The notes under the pieces were generated by a model that did not search any database, had not been told where the DNA came from, and saw only the letters and a list, made by a program, of their open reading frames with translations. Shown one piece after another: positions 56,117 through 64,000 of a DNA stretch of 64,000 nt (its first letter is position 1; each line of letters begins with the position of its first letter). Both the position numbers and the translations under genes were made by a program. Origin of the DNA: Pseudovibrio flavus (GTDB lineage: Bacteria; Pseudomonadota; Alphaproteobacteria; Rhizobiales; Stappiaceae); NCBI RefSeq assembly GCF_009711345.1, contig NZ_SMMA01000065.1:45042-109041 (forward strand), in the 5' to 3' direction.

Positions 56117-57625
56117 GTGTCGACTATATCCGGTAGCGACGTTCTCGCAGATTTTTCCGAAATTTTAACACCAGAGCCAGTTGCCGTGGCCAGCTTTACT
56201 GACGCCACCGCCGCAACGGACTATCTCATTTATCTTTTTGAGCGTAACACCAAGTTTCTCCGCAAGGCTTTTAAGAAGGCAAGTGCAGGTGAGGGGCCAG
56301 CGGGCCGCGTTCGCGCATTCTATCCAGAAATGAGGATGGAGCTTTCAAGCCACTCCCGAGCAGACAGCCGCCTTTCCTATGGCTTTGTCGCCGGACCTGG
56401 CCGATATGCAACCACTGTTACGCGCCCGGACCTGTTCCGCGGTTACCTCATTCACCAGATCGAACAGTTGCTGCGCAATCACGGCGGAACTGTAGAGGTG
56501 GGTGAAAGCACGACACCAATTCCACTGCACTTTGCGTTCTATCATGGTGCCCATGTAGAAGGCGCGTTCGCAGATAGTCCTGAACGACCACTGCGCGACA
56601 TCTTTGATGTGCCAGATTTGGCCGTAATGGATGATGCGATCGCCAATGGCACCTATGAGGCAGGGGACGGACCAGAGCCGCTGGCACCGTTTACCGCGCC
56701 GCGCGTTGATTACTCGTTACACCGCTTGCAGCACTACACCGCGACTGCTCCGGAGCATTTCCAGAACTTCGTTCTCTTTACCAACTATCAGTTCTATATC
56801 GACGGCTTTGCCCAGATGGCAAAGGAGTTGATGGCTGATCCATCAAGCGGTTACACAGCCTATGTGGAGCCGGGCAATCTGATCACCAACGCTGGTGAAA
56901 CCGCGCCGAGTGAAGGTGTGGCACCACCACGGTTGCCTCAGATGCCTGCCTATCACCTGAAACGGGCTGATAACAGCGGCATCACCATGGTCAACATTGG
57001 TGTGGGCCCATCTAACGCCAAGACGATCACAGACCACATTGCGGTCCTACGCCCGCACGCATGGTTGATGCTTGGTCACTGCGCTGGCTTGCGCAACAGT
57101 CAGCAGCTGGGTGACTATGTTCTGGCCCATGGCTATGTGCGTGAAGATAAAGTGCTTGACGCAGACCTGCCAACATGGGTTCCAATTCCACCGCTTGCGG
57201 AGGTGCAGGTAGCACTTGAGGAAGCGGTAGAAGAAGTGACTGGCTATAAGGGCTATGACCTGAAACGCGTTATGCGTACCGGCACAGTAGCATCGATTGA
57301 TAACCGTAACTGGGAGCTACGTGATCACCGTGAGCCAGTACAGCGGTTCTCCCAATCCCGTGCAATCGCCTTGGATATGGAATCTGCCACCATTGCGGCA
57401 AATGGTTTCCGCTTCCGTGTGCCTTACGGAACACTGCTTTGCGTCTCTGATAAGCCATTGCACGGTGAGTTGAAGCTGCCGGGTATGGCGACCGATTTTT
57501 ATCGCCGTCAGGTGGCTCAGCATTTGGAAATCGGCATAAAGACAATGGAAGCTCTAAGGTCTATGCCTTTGGAAAGCCTCCATTCCCGCAAGCTCCGCAG
57601 CTTCGCGGAAACAGCCTTCCAGTAG
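56117..57625 (+). CDS. amn: AMP nucleosidase
   Basis: Hydrolyses AMP to adenine and ribose 5-phosphate, setting adenylate levels. At 502 residues it has the N-terminal regulatory domain (to about 170, with YPEMRMELSSHSRADSRLSYGFV) and the C-terminal nucleoside-phosphorylase-like domain with NIGVGPSNAKTITDHIAVLRPHAWLMLGHCAGLR and ALDMESATIAANGFRFRVPYGTLLCVSDKPLHGE. It starts at GTG 56117, ten bases after AAGGAG; the frame extends upstream to 56048 without such a site. A long hairpin follows the stop. Confidence 0.94.
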   Translation: MSTISGSDVLADFSEILTPEPVAVASFTDATAATDYLIYLFERNTKFLRKAFKKASAGEGPAGRVRAFYPEMRMELSSHSRADSRLSYGFVAGPGRYATTVTRPDLFRGYLIHQIEQLLRNHGGTVEVGESTTPIPLHFAFYHGAHVEGAFADSPERPLRDIFDVPDLAVMDDAIANGTYEAGDGPEPLAPFTAPRVDYSLHRLQHYTATAPEHFQNFVLFTNYQFYIDGFAQMAKELMADPSSGYTAYVEPGNLITNAGETAPSEGVAPPRLPQMPAYHLKRADNSGITMVNIGVGPSNAKTITDHIAVLRPHAWLMLGHCAGLRNSQQLGDYVLAHGYVREDKVLDADLPTWVPIPPLAEVQVALEEAVEEVTGYKGYDLKRVMRTGTVASIDNRNWELRDHREPVQRFSQSRAIALDMESATIAANGFRFRVPYGTLLCVSDKPLHGELKLPGMATDFYRRQVAQHLEIGIKTMEALRSMPLESLHSRKLRSFAETAFQ

Positions 57626-57636
57626 TATTGTCAGTT

Positions 57637-57668
57637 GCTTTCGTGAAGCTGTTCAGTTTCACGAAAGC
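57637..57668 (+). terminator. Perfect 11-bp hairpin after amn
   Basis: GCTTTCGTGAA (57637-57647) pairs perfectly with TTCACGAAAGC (57658-57668) around a 10-nt loop. There is no T-run; it is a likely 3'-end structure. Confidence 0.55.
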
Positions 57669-57771
57669 GATCCATGCCTAAACAGCACTGTAGAAACTTT
57701 TATCTTGCTGGTAGGCTTTGGTGTTCATTGCGGCTTTTCCGGCAAGTTATGGTGCCGGATAGGAGGATGCA

Positions 57772-58863
57772 ATGGACCGACGCACGTTCATTAAAGGCGC
57801 AAGCTTTGCTGCCGGAACAGGTATTGCAACGAGCGCGCTCGCCAAGCCGTTTATTGCAAAAGGCATCCTCGAACTGCGCATGGTCACATGCTGGCCAAAG
57901 GACTTTCCTGGTTTAGGCGAAGGCGCTCAGCGTATTGCGGATCGCATCTTCCAAAACTCCGGCGGCAGAATTCTCATTAAGGTCTATGGCGCAGGCCAAC
58001 TCGTTCCGGCGCAAGAAAGCTTTGATGCTGTTGCCGGTGGCTCTGCAGACCTCTACCACGGCGCGGACTACTACTGGCACGATAAGCACAAAGCCTACAA
58101 CTACTTCGCCTCCGTTCCTTTCGGCATGACAGCAGATGAATTCAACGCATGGGTTCGTTTTGGTGGCGGTCAGCAGTTGTGGGATGAGCTAGGTGTAGCT
58201 TACGGCGTCAAGCACATGATGGCAGGCAACACCGGACAGCAACTCGCAGGTTGGTTTACCCGTCCAATTAATTCTGCTCAGGACCTTATCGGTCTGCGTA
58301 TGCGCATTCCCGGAATTTCTGGCGAAGTACTGCGTCGTTTGGGTGGTAGTGCAGTAACCATTGCAGCAGATGAACTTGCCCTTGCTATGAAGACAGGCGG
58401 TCTCGACGCAGCTGAATGGATAGGCCCATGGTCAGATATGCGCCTTGGCCTGCATAAGGTGGCTAAGTACTGCTATTATCCGGGCTTTCACGAGCCGGGC
58501 TCGGCGCGCTCCCTCGGCATTAATCTGTCTCTTTGGGAAGGGCTTTCCAAGGAAGATCGAGCCATCATCCAAGGCGCCGCTGATGCAGAAAATGACGTCA
58601 TGCTTGGCCAGTTCAATTGGCACAACGCACAGGCTCTTTCTCAGCTCGCCAAGTATAGCGGCGTCACTATGATGGAGATGCCGCAGGATGTTATGGATGC
58701 CTTCTCTGTAATGGCGCGGGAGGTCCTCCTCGACATCTCATCCGAAAGTGAGCTCTCCCGCCGTATTCACATGAGCTACTTCGCTGCGCGCGATAATATG
58801 GAGCGCTGGAGCGCAACCAGCTACCTGCCATATATGGCGGCGCGAATGAAGGCGAACAGCTAA
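57772..58863 (+). CDS. Tat-exported TRAP-type substrate-binding protein, orphan
   Basis: Periplasmic DctP-family solute receptor of TRAP transporters, 363 residues. The signal peptide is twin-arginine (DRRTFIKGASFAAGTG...ALA), as in the TakP/chloroaromatic-mannitol subgroup. LRMVTCWPKDFPGLGEGAQR, YHGADYYWHDKHKAYNYFASVPFGMTADEFNAW, GLRMRIPGISGEVLRRLGG and DAAEWIGPWSDM are family blocks. No membrane subunits DctQ/DctM are in the surrounding genes, so the partner is elsewhere. Likely ligands for the subgroup are 2-oxo acids or other carboxylates. GGAGG precedes the ATG. Confidence 0.92.
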   Translation: MDRRTFIKGASFAAGTGIATSALAKPFIAKGILELRMVTCWPKDFPGLGEGAQRIADRIFQNSGGRILIKVYGAGQLVPAQESFDAVAGGSADLYHGADYYWHDKHKAYNYFASVPFGMTADEFNAWVRFGGGQQLWDELGVAYGVKHMMAGNTGQQLAGWFTRPINSAQDLIGLRMRIPGISGEVLRRLGGSAVTIAADELALAMKTGGLDAAEWIGPWSDMRLGLHKVAKYCYYPGFHEPGSARSLGINLSLWEGLSKEDRAIIQGAADAENDVMLGQFNWHNAQALSQLAKYSGVTMMEMPQDVMDAFSVMAREVLLDISSESELSRRIHMSYFAARDNMERWSATSYLPYMAARMKANS

Positions 58864-58866
58864 CAG

Positions 58867-59940
58867 CTAGGCGCGGCAGCCAATCTCAACGGCTTTCCTC
58901 ATCACAGTTGGCAGCGCTTCTCCGGAAATCTCGGAGGGGCTCGACCACCAATGATCTTCCGGTGTCTCAAAGTCTTGGGCAACACTTGCGGTGTAGACAC
59001 TCATTTCCAGATGGAAATGGGTAAACGTATGCCGCACCAATTCATCCCTTAGATCCCAGTCGAGAGTAAAAGGGGCCAACTGCAAATCATCAAGCGGGGC
59101 GTCAACGCTCCAAGGTGTGGTGAGGGGTTCACTCATACCTGCAAGCAGACCCTTGTCTGGACGCTTGCGCAGCAGTACCGCACCATCACTGCGCACCACC
59201 AAGAAGGCCATCCCGCGCCTTAAAGGTTTTTCCTTCTTGGGTGCCTTTCTTGGAAGGGTTTCAGCGATGCCAAGCTTTCGCCCTTCGCATACATCCATCC
59301 ATGGACAGATGAGGCAGTTAGGGCTACGCGGCGTACAAACGGTTGCGCCAAGGTCCATGATGGCTTGCGCAAAATCGCCCGGGTGCTCATCGGGCGTTAG
59401 TTCGCCCATCAACTCCTTAACTTCTTTCTTCAGCGCGGGCAGGGGTGTCTCTATAGCGAAGCGACGGCTGAGAACGCGCTCCACGTTGCCATCGACAACT
59501 GCTGCGTGGCGTCCAAAAGCAATGGCGGAGATGGCTGCTGCGGTGTAAGCGCCAATACCGGGAAGCTTCAGAAGGCGTGCTTCTTCCTCGGGAAATCGCC
59601 CATTATGGTTAAGTTGGACAGTTTTTGCACATTTGAACAGGTTGCGCGCGCGGGAATAGTACCCCAAACCGGCCCATGCCTTCAGCACATCCTCTTCCTC
59701 AGCGCTTGCGAGGTCGGAAAGATCTGGCCAGTTTTGGGTGAAGTGTTCAAAGTATTTTTTGACAGCTGCAACGGTAGTTTGCTGCAACATGATCTCTGAC
59801 ATCCAGACATGGTAAGGGTTTGCTTTTAAACCGTTTTCCCTGTCACAAGGGCGAACGCGCCACGGCAGGTCGCGTGCATTTAATTTGTACCAGTCCAGTA
59901 GAATTCTGCTGTCAGATTTCACTTGTATATGCCCTGTCAA
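58867..59940 (-). CDS. mutY: A/G-specific adenine glycosylase MutY
   Basis: Removes adenine mispaired with 8-oxoguanine. Glu49 in SEIMLQQTTV is the catalytic acid, the HhH motif LPGIGAYTAAAISA is followed by the catalytic Asp in VVDGNVERVLSR, and the Fe-S cluster is C-x6-C-x2-C-x5-C (CTPRSPNCLICPWMDVC). The C-terminal NUDIX-like domain starts near 230. The start appears to be TTG at 59940, five bases after GGGGAG; a GTG six codons further is the alternative. It is convergent with the TRAP gene. Confidence 0.95.
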   Translation of the reverse strand: MTGHIQVKSDSRILLDWYKLNARDLPWRVRPCDRENGLKANPYHVWMSEIMLQQTTVAAVKKYFEHFTQNWPDLSDLASAEEEDVLKAWAGLGYYSRARNLFKCAKTVQLNHNGRFPEEEARLLKLPGIGAYTAAAISAIAFGRHAAVVDGNVERVLSRRFAIETPLPALKKEVKELMGELTPDEHPGDFAQAIMDLGATVCTPRSPNCLICPWMDVCEGRKLGIAETLPRKAPKKEKPLRRGMAFLVVRSDGAVLLRKRPDKGLLAGMSEPLTTPWSVDAPLDDLQLAPFTLDWDLRDELVRHTFTHFHLEMSVYTASVAQDFETPEDHWWSSPSEISGEALPTVMRKAVEIGCRA

Positions 59941-60066
59941 GTATGCTCCCCAAAAATCTATGGGATCCTTGGTATTTTAAGGTATCGCGGAAGTTATTCG
60001 TCGTTTAAAACTATAAATATCTAAAGGTCACATAAGCGCCGTATTTTTATGAGGTTGTGATAAGTG

Positions 60067-60588
60067 ATGGTCAAAGCTGTGCAAAGACAAAGAGGAAAGC
60101 AATCCCAGCACCAACTCAGCGAGTTGGTTCGCTCCGCTATGCACCCTCTTGCCCGCAAAAGGGGCTTTGCTACTGCTGACCTTATCGGATCTTGGCCGGA
60201 CCTTGTAGGTGAGCGCTACAAAGACAGCGTTCAGCCGGGTAAGTTGATTTGGCCTCGCCGTCAAGATGTTGACGGTATGTCTGTGCCGGAGCCTGCAACC
60301 CTTGTTGTTCACGCTGATGCCGCCTCCGCCTTGCTGTTCGCTCATGAACTACCGCAGCTCAGAGAACGCATCAATTCGTTTTTGGGTTGGAATGCCGTGG
60401 ACCGTATCAAAATCGTCCAGCGTTATGCTCGCCCAAAGCCGAAAGTAGAACGCGCAAGGCCGCGTGCTTTGTCTTCGCAGGAACAGGCCACCATCAAAAA
60501 CAAGGTGCAGAAGATTTCCAACCCGCGCTTGCAGGAAGCTCTTGAGCGCTTGGGTAAGGAAATTGCCTCCCGTTCTCCGGCAGCTTGA
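60067..60588 (+). CDS. DUF721 / DciA-like protein
   Basis: A 173-residue protein with a DUF721 domain (about 15-115). DUF721 proteins include DciA, the ancestral loader of the replicative helicase DnaB in bacteria without DnaC. LSELVRSAMHPLARKRGFATADLIGSWPDLVGERY and WNAVDRIKIVQRY are the conserved segments. The C-terminal third is basic and linker-like. The ATG at 60067 directly follows a GTG that could also be used. Its position between mutY and dsbA-type genes before smc is common in Rhizobiales. Confidence 0.85.
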   Translation: MVKAVQRQRGKQSQHQLSELVRSAMHPLARKRGFATADLIGSWPDLVGERYKDSVQPGKLIWPRRQDVDGMSVPEPATLVVHADAASALLFAHELPQLRERINSFLGWNAVDRIKIVQRYARPKPKVERARPRALSSQEQATIKNKVQKISNPRLQEALERLGKEIASRSPAA

Positions 60589-60610
60589 ATTTCCCAGCAG
60601 TAGAAACAAA

Positions 60611-60635
60611 AAAGCGGCGCATATGACGCCGCTTT
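60611..60635. terminator. Shared terminator between convergent genes
   Basis: AAAGCGGCG (60611-60619) pairs with CGCCGCTTT (60627-60635), with A-rich sequence on the left and T-rich on the right. It can end transcripts of the DUF721 gene and of the AprI/Inh-like gene. Confidence 0.8.
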
Positions 60636-60640
60636 CTTCG

Positions 60641-61138
60641 TTATTGATGGCTTAGAACAAGGTCATGTCCCAGCGCTGTGTAGCCAAGCAGAAGGTCTGG
60701 GCGCTCCATCAGCAAAAAGGCGAGGCTGGTGTCGCTTTCGTCATGCAGTTCAATCGTGTCGCCATTGATCTGCCAGCCAACCGCCTTCGGCAATTCCTCG
60801 CTGGTGCAACCTGTTGCGGCCGCTTTGCCCTCTGGCCACATTAGGCCGTTGGCGCCTGCCGAGCTTGCAGTGCCCGCTGGCACTGTGCCTTTTTCAAAGC
60901 GGAGCCTGCAGTTACTGCTGCCGCCCCCTTCACTGACAACCCAGCTTCGACCGGTCAGTTCTTTCAATTCCACTGTACCAGTATAGACCTGTTGATTTGT
61001 CGACGCGGCCGCATCTGCATCACCTGCAGGCGTTTCAGCAGTCGTTCCCGCCTTGGTATCGACAAAATCTTCTTTCATTGAAGCTTGGCAGCCTGCAAGT
61101 GCAACGCCAAGTAGAGCAAGTAGTGTTAGCCGCAGCAT
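60641..61138 (-). CDS. AprI/Inh-type lipoprotein, Omp19-like
   Basis: Predicted outer-membrane lipoprotein of 165 residues: signal MLRLTLLALLGVALAGC with the lipobox LAGC, then an Ala/Thr-rich linker and a C-terminal domain of the AprI/Inh metalloprotease-inhibitor fold (about 60-165; CRLRF, GCTSEELPKAVGWQINGDTIELHDE, ending GYTALGHDLVLSH). Two cysteines in the domain probably form the conserved disulfide. The layout matches Brucella Omp19, a protease inhibitor. It faces the DUF721 gene across a shared terminator. Confidence 0.85.
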   Translation of the reverse strand: MLRLTLLALLGVALAGCQASMKEDFVDTKAGTTAETPAGDADAAASTNQQVYTGTVELKELTGRSWVVSEGGGSSNCRLRFEKGTVPAGTASSAGANGLMWPEGKAAATGCTSEELPKAVGWQINGDTIELHDESDTSLAFLLMERPDLLLGYTALGHDLVLSHQ

Positions 61139-61422
61139 GTTCCCCGGAATCGATTAGAATTTTAATGAATTAGATTATCTAATGGTTTATGACCTAGCGT
61201 GAAAAGAAATGGAAGCTTCCTCGCGCATAAACCATGAAAAAATCGCCGTTTTACAAAGTTTGAATGGCCACTTTAAACGAAATGTGCAAAGTGCGAAATT
61301 AGGTCACTAGGGCTAGAAGTTCACCCCTTTAAAAATACAATGGTGGTGGGCACACTGTCCAAAATTTGCCCCTAAAAGGTGCAGGTACAATAACGATAAA
61401 CTTGATCCTGAAGGACAGAAGA

Positions 61423-62064
61423 ATGAAATACTCCCGTCGTGCATTCGTTAAACTTTCGGGAGCTGCGTTGATCGCTGGTGCTCTTACTCTGGCGCTTCCA
61501 TTCAAGGACGCAGCTTATGCAGCTTCGCAAGACGAGCTGATGGAAAAAACACAGCTCAGCGATATGGTTCTAGGTGATGAGAATGCGCCGATCACTATGA
61601 TCGAGTATTCGTCTTTGACCTGCAGCCACTGCGCTTACTACAAAACGAACATCTACCCAAAGATCAAAGAGAACTACATCGACACCGGTAAAGTTCGCTA
61701 CATCTACCGTGAACTCCCGCTCGATATGGTGGCGGCAGCAGCATCCATGATTGGCCGCAGCCTGCCGGAAGACCGTTACGACGCGTATCTGGGTGTTATG
61801 GCTGAGAAGCAGAAAGACTGGGCATTCACTGACAACCCTTATCAGTCGCTGCTAAAAATGGCGCAGCAGATGGGCATGACAGAAGCACAGTTTAAAGAAG
61901 CTGTCAGCAATCAGGAGCTTCTCAACGGCTTGAATGAAAAGCGCGAAAAGGCAATGGAATTCGGTGTGAATTCTACACCAACTTTCTTCGTGAACGGAGA
62001 AATGGTCAAAGGCGCGCTGCCCTATGAAGAATTCGAAGCGATCTTCGAGAAAGACCTGAAGTAA
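61423..62064 (+). CDS. DsbA-family thiol oxidoreductase with Tat-like signal (copy 1)
   Basis: Periplasmic thioredoxin-fold oxidoreductase of the DsbA/BdbD type, 213 residues. It carries a twin-arginine-like signal (SRRAFVKLSG...AAYA), the active site CSHC in EYSSLTCSHCAYY, and the cis-Pro loop NSTPTFFVNG. The start is at ATG 61423 after GAAGGA; the 19 residues upstream in frame are unlikely. It is followed by a second copy of the same type. An exact 11-bp hairpin closes the gene. Confidence 0.9.
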   Translation: MKYSRRAFVKLSGAALIAGALTLALPFKDAAYAASQDELMEKTQLSDMVLGDENAPITMIEYSSLTCSHCAYYKTNIYPKIKENYIDTGKVRYIYRELPLDMVAAAASMIGRSLPEDRYDAYLGVMAEKQKDWAFTDNPYQSLLKMAQQMGMTEAQFKEAVSNQELLNGLNEKREKAMEFGVNSTPTFFVNGEMVKGALPYEEFEAIFEKDLK

Positions 62065-62071
62065 TTTTGAC

Positions 62072-62105
62072 AGGGCTTTGAGCTGGTTAAGCCACTCAAA
62101 GCCCT
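62072..62105 (+). terminator. Hairpin after the first DsbA-like gene
   Basis: AGGGCTTTGAG (62072-62082) pairs perfectly with CTCAAAGCCCT (62095-62105); the tail is TATTGC with few T. Part of the transcript may continue to the second copy. Confidence 0.65.
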
Positions 62106-62251
62106 TATTGCATCACGAGTGCGTGAGTCAGGTGTGAGGGGACAACCAAAGAAGCGCTAGACAGGTGGGGTTGCAATCTGCTTTTGTGTAACTAGTTGGT
62201 ATCACTAATGATGATGATACTCATTCGGTTTTACGAGGCAGGACGATAGTT

Positions 62252-62896
62252 GTGACCATTACCCGCAGAACGTTTCTTGAGCATAGTAGCGCCCTGAGCA
62301 TTGGCGCAGTTTCCCTTTCTGCCGTTGGCTTTTCTTCAACGGGCGCTTTAGCGGCGACCGAAGAACAGCTGATGTTTGCTGGCCCGCTTGGTGAAAAAGA
62401 GCTGGGCTCCAAAGACGCCCCGGTCACAGTTATCGAGTACGCGTCCATGACTTGCGGACACTGTGCCACCTTCCACAACACGACTTACAAGCCATTTCTT
62501 GAAAAGTACGTGGATACCGGCAAAGTCCATTTCATTTTCCGTGAATTCCCGTTTGACCCTGTTGCTGCGGCAGCGTTTATGTTGGCTCGCTGCGCACCTG
62601 AAGAAAAATATTTTGATATCATTACCTTCATGTTCGAGCAGCAGCGCCAGTGGGCCTTCAGCGACAACCCGCGCGGTGCGATTTTCAATCTAGGCAAGCA
62701 GATCGGTTTCACGCAGAAAGAAATCGAGGAATGCTTGACGAATCAAGAAATTCTCGACGGAGTAACGACCGTACGTAACCATGCGGCAAATGTTTTGGGC
62801 GTAGACGCTACGCCGACATTCTTTATTAATGGCGAAAAGGTGAGCGGAGCGCTCTCGATTGACGAAATTAGCAAGTACGTGGACAAGCACCTGTAA
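62252..62896 (+). CDS. DsbA-family thiol oxidoreductase with Tat-like signal (copy 2)
   Basis: Paralogue of the preceding gene, 214 residues. It has the signal TRRTFLEHSSAL...GALA, active site CGHC in EYASMTCGHCATF, and cis-Pro loop DATPTFFINGEKV. It begins with GTG (62252), behind an AGGACGATA stretch. The dipeptide between the active-site cysteines differs (Gly-His here, Ser-His in copy 1), so the redox potentials probably differ. A further cysteine pair (about C113 and C152) exists only here. It is next to smc, as in many Rhizobiales. Confidence 0.9.
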   Translation: MTITRRTFLEHSSALSIGAVSLSAVGFSSTGALAATEEQLMFAGPLGEKELGSKDAPVTVIEYASMTCGHCATFHNTTYKPFLEKYVDTGKVHFIFREFPFDPVAAAAFMLARCAPEEKYFDIITFMFEQQRQWAFSDNPRGAIFNLGKQIGFTQKEIEECLTNQEILDGVTTVRNHAANVLGVDATPTFFINGEKVSGALSIDEISKYVDKHL

Positions 62897-62974
62897 CAGG
62901 CTGTGGGCGGCTAAAAGCGCTGCCTGCTTTGCTACGTCTATTGCTCTTGCAAGCGTCTTTGCGGAGGGCGGGAA

Positions 62975-64000
62975 ATGAAGTTCTCCCGCCTTCGCGTTCT
63001 CGGGTTCAAATCCTTCGTTGAACCCATGGAACTGGTCATTCAAGACGGTTTGACCGGTGTGGTCGGTCCTAACGGCTGCGGTAAATCCAATCTCGTAGAA
63101 GCGCTGCGCTGGGTTATGGGAGAGAACTCCTATAAGAACATGCGCGCCTCCGGTATGGATGATGTCATCTTCTCCGGCAGTTTGAATAGGCCAGCGCGTA
63201 ACAGCGCAGAAGTTACTCTCTTTCTCGATAATACTGACCGCACAGCACCAGCAGCCTTTAATGACTCTGATATGCTGGAGGTTACGCGCCGCATTGAGCG
63301 CGAGTCCGGTTCTACCTACCGCATTAATGGGCGGGAAGTGCGTGCCCGCGACGTGCAGCTGCTGTTTGCTGATGCTTCGACTGGTGCCCGCTCTCCGGCA
63401 ATGGTCCGTCAGGGCCAGATTGGCGAGATGATCTCGGCAAAGCCAACCGCACGCCGGAAAATTCTTGAAGAAGCGGCAGGTATTTCCGGTCTTCATTCCC
63501 GCAGAAACGAAGCCGAAAGCCGATTACGTGCTGCAGAAACCAACCTAGACCGTCTTGAAGATGTACTGGTGCAGATAGAGGGGCAGCTTGAGGGCCTGAA
63601 GCGTCAGGCACGTCAGGCCGTGCGCTATCGCAATCTTTCATCAGAAATTCGCAAAGCCGACGCGGCCATCTCTTATCTGCGCTGGCAAGAAGCGACACAG
63701 GCGCTTGAAGTCGCTCGCAAGCAGTATGTCGAGGCAGAGGTGGGACTGCGCGATATCAGCGTTACGCAAGCCCAGACTGCCCGAGAGCAGGCGATAGCTG
63801 CGCATGAGGTGCCAAAGCTTCGTGAAGCTGCTGCCGCAAAAGGTGCTGCTGTCCAGCGTTTGACCATTGCGAAGAACGATCTTGATGGTGAAGAGCGCCG
63901 CATCAAAGAGCGTCTTACAGATATCGCTCGCCGTCTTGAGCAGATTAATGAAACGCTCAGCCGTGAAGAAGAGCTACTGGAAGAAAACGCTTCCGTTCTG
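62975..64000 (+). CDS. smc: Chromosome segregation protein SMC, 5' part
   Basis: ATPase of the bacterial condensin complex. The first 342 codons are in the window; the rest lies beyond the right edge. The N-terminal head has Walker A GPNGCGKSN (31-39), the Q-loop region near VRQGQIGEMI, and then a coiled coil from about residue 170 (heptad-rich, LRAAETNLDRLEDVLVQIEG). The ATG at 62975 follows GGAGGGCGGGAA. No stop is seen in the visible part. Confidence 0.95.
   Translation, partial: MKFSRLRVLGFKSFVEPMELVIQDGLTGVVGPNGCGKSNLVEALRWVMGENSYKNMRASGMDDVIFSGSLNRPARNSAEVTLFLDNTDRTAPAAFNDSDMLEVTRRIERESGSTYRINGREVRARDVQLLFADASTGARSPAMVRQGQIGEMISAKPTARRKILEEAAGISGLHSRRNEAESRLRAAETNLDRLEDVLVQIEGQLEGLKRQARQAVRYRNLSSEIRKADAAISYLRWQEATQALEVARKQYVEAEVGLRDISVTQAQTAREQAIAAHEVPKLREAAAAKGAAVQRLTIAKNDLDGEERRIKERLTDIARRLEQINETLSREEELLEENASVL

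Overview
The window is a stretch of alphaproteobacterial chromosome of moderate GC. Rhizobiales-type markers are the cell-cycle methyltransferase ccrM with a CtrA-type site in its upstream region, small conserved families (DUF2093, DUF4170, a DUF6101-like protein), the split glycine decarboxylase gcvPA/gcvPB, an IalB-family protein, an Omp19-like AprI/Inh lipoprotein, and the gene order ctaC-ctaD-ctaB-coxF-ctaG-ctaE-DUF983-surf1. A marine Stappiaceae/Pseudovibrio-like organism would fit the codon use and gene order, but that is inference. I saw no rRNA, tRNA, CRISPR array, insertion sequence, integrase or prophage. Almost everything is core genome; the least core-like part is about 3.2-9.4 kb.

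Layout. 1-3.2 kb: 23S pseudouridine synthase rluB (runs off the left edge), tadA, and a short SbmA/BacA peptide transporter. 3.2-9.4 kb: a minus-strand block patatin-fdhD-FdhF/YdeP oxidoreductase-orf91, divergent from two tandem luxR solo genes. 9.4-19 kb: purD, a GNAT-like gene, ubiA, a DUF6101-like gene, pmbA (tldE), then the lipid A/Kdo run (IMPase-like, DUF4170, DUF374 acyltransferase, waaA, lpxK) closed by a large hairpin. 19-26.5 kb: DUF2093, merR-MATE, a Kef-type antiporter, a HAD phosphatase, tldD, lysE, ialB. 26.5-34 kb: the aa3 cytochrome c oxidase operon, preceded by a perfect FNR/FixK-type dyad. 34-46.3 kb: peroxiredoxin, DsbD-alpha-like protein, yqgE, thrC-M16 peptidase-GNAT, a large membrane EAL protein with a degenerate GGDEF domain, then lipid kinase, rnhA, thrB and ispH on the minus strand. 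46.5-52.1 kb: a lipoprotein, then a tandem glycine riboswitch and gcvT-gcvH-gcvPA-gcvPB. 52.1-57.6 kb: a HAD enzyme, a tyrS gene with an apparent Tyr-codon attenuator, ccrM and amn. 57.7-64 kb: an orphan TRAP binding protein, mutY, a DUF721/DciA-like gene, an AprI/Inh lipoprotein, two tandem Tat-type DsbA-like proteins, and smc (runs off the right edge).

Most striking regulatory structure: upstream of tyrS lies a 27-codon, apparently leaderless reading frame with three consecutive tyrosine codons. It is followed by mutually exclusive antiterminator and terminator pairings, as expected of ribosome-mediated attenuation by charged tRNA-Tyr. It resembles the leaderless trpL attenuator of rhizobia but concerns an aminoacyl-tRNA synthetase and tyrosine. 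Other regulatory sites read directly from the sequence are the glycine riboswitch with its post-aptamer hairpin, the TTGAT-N4-ATCAA dyad before ctaC, and the CtrA-type box with two GANTC sites between ccrM and amn.
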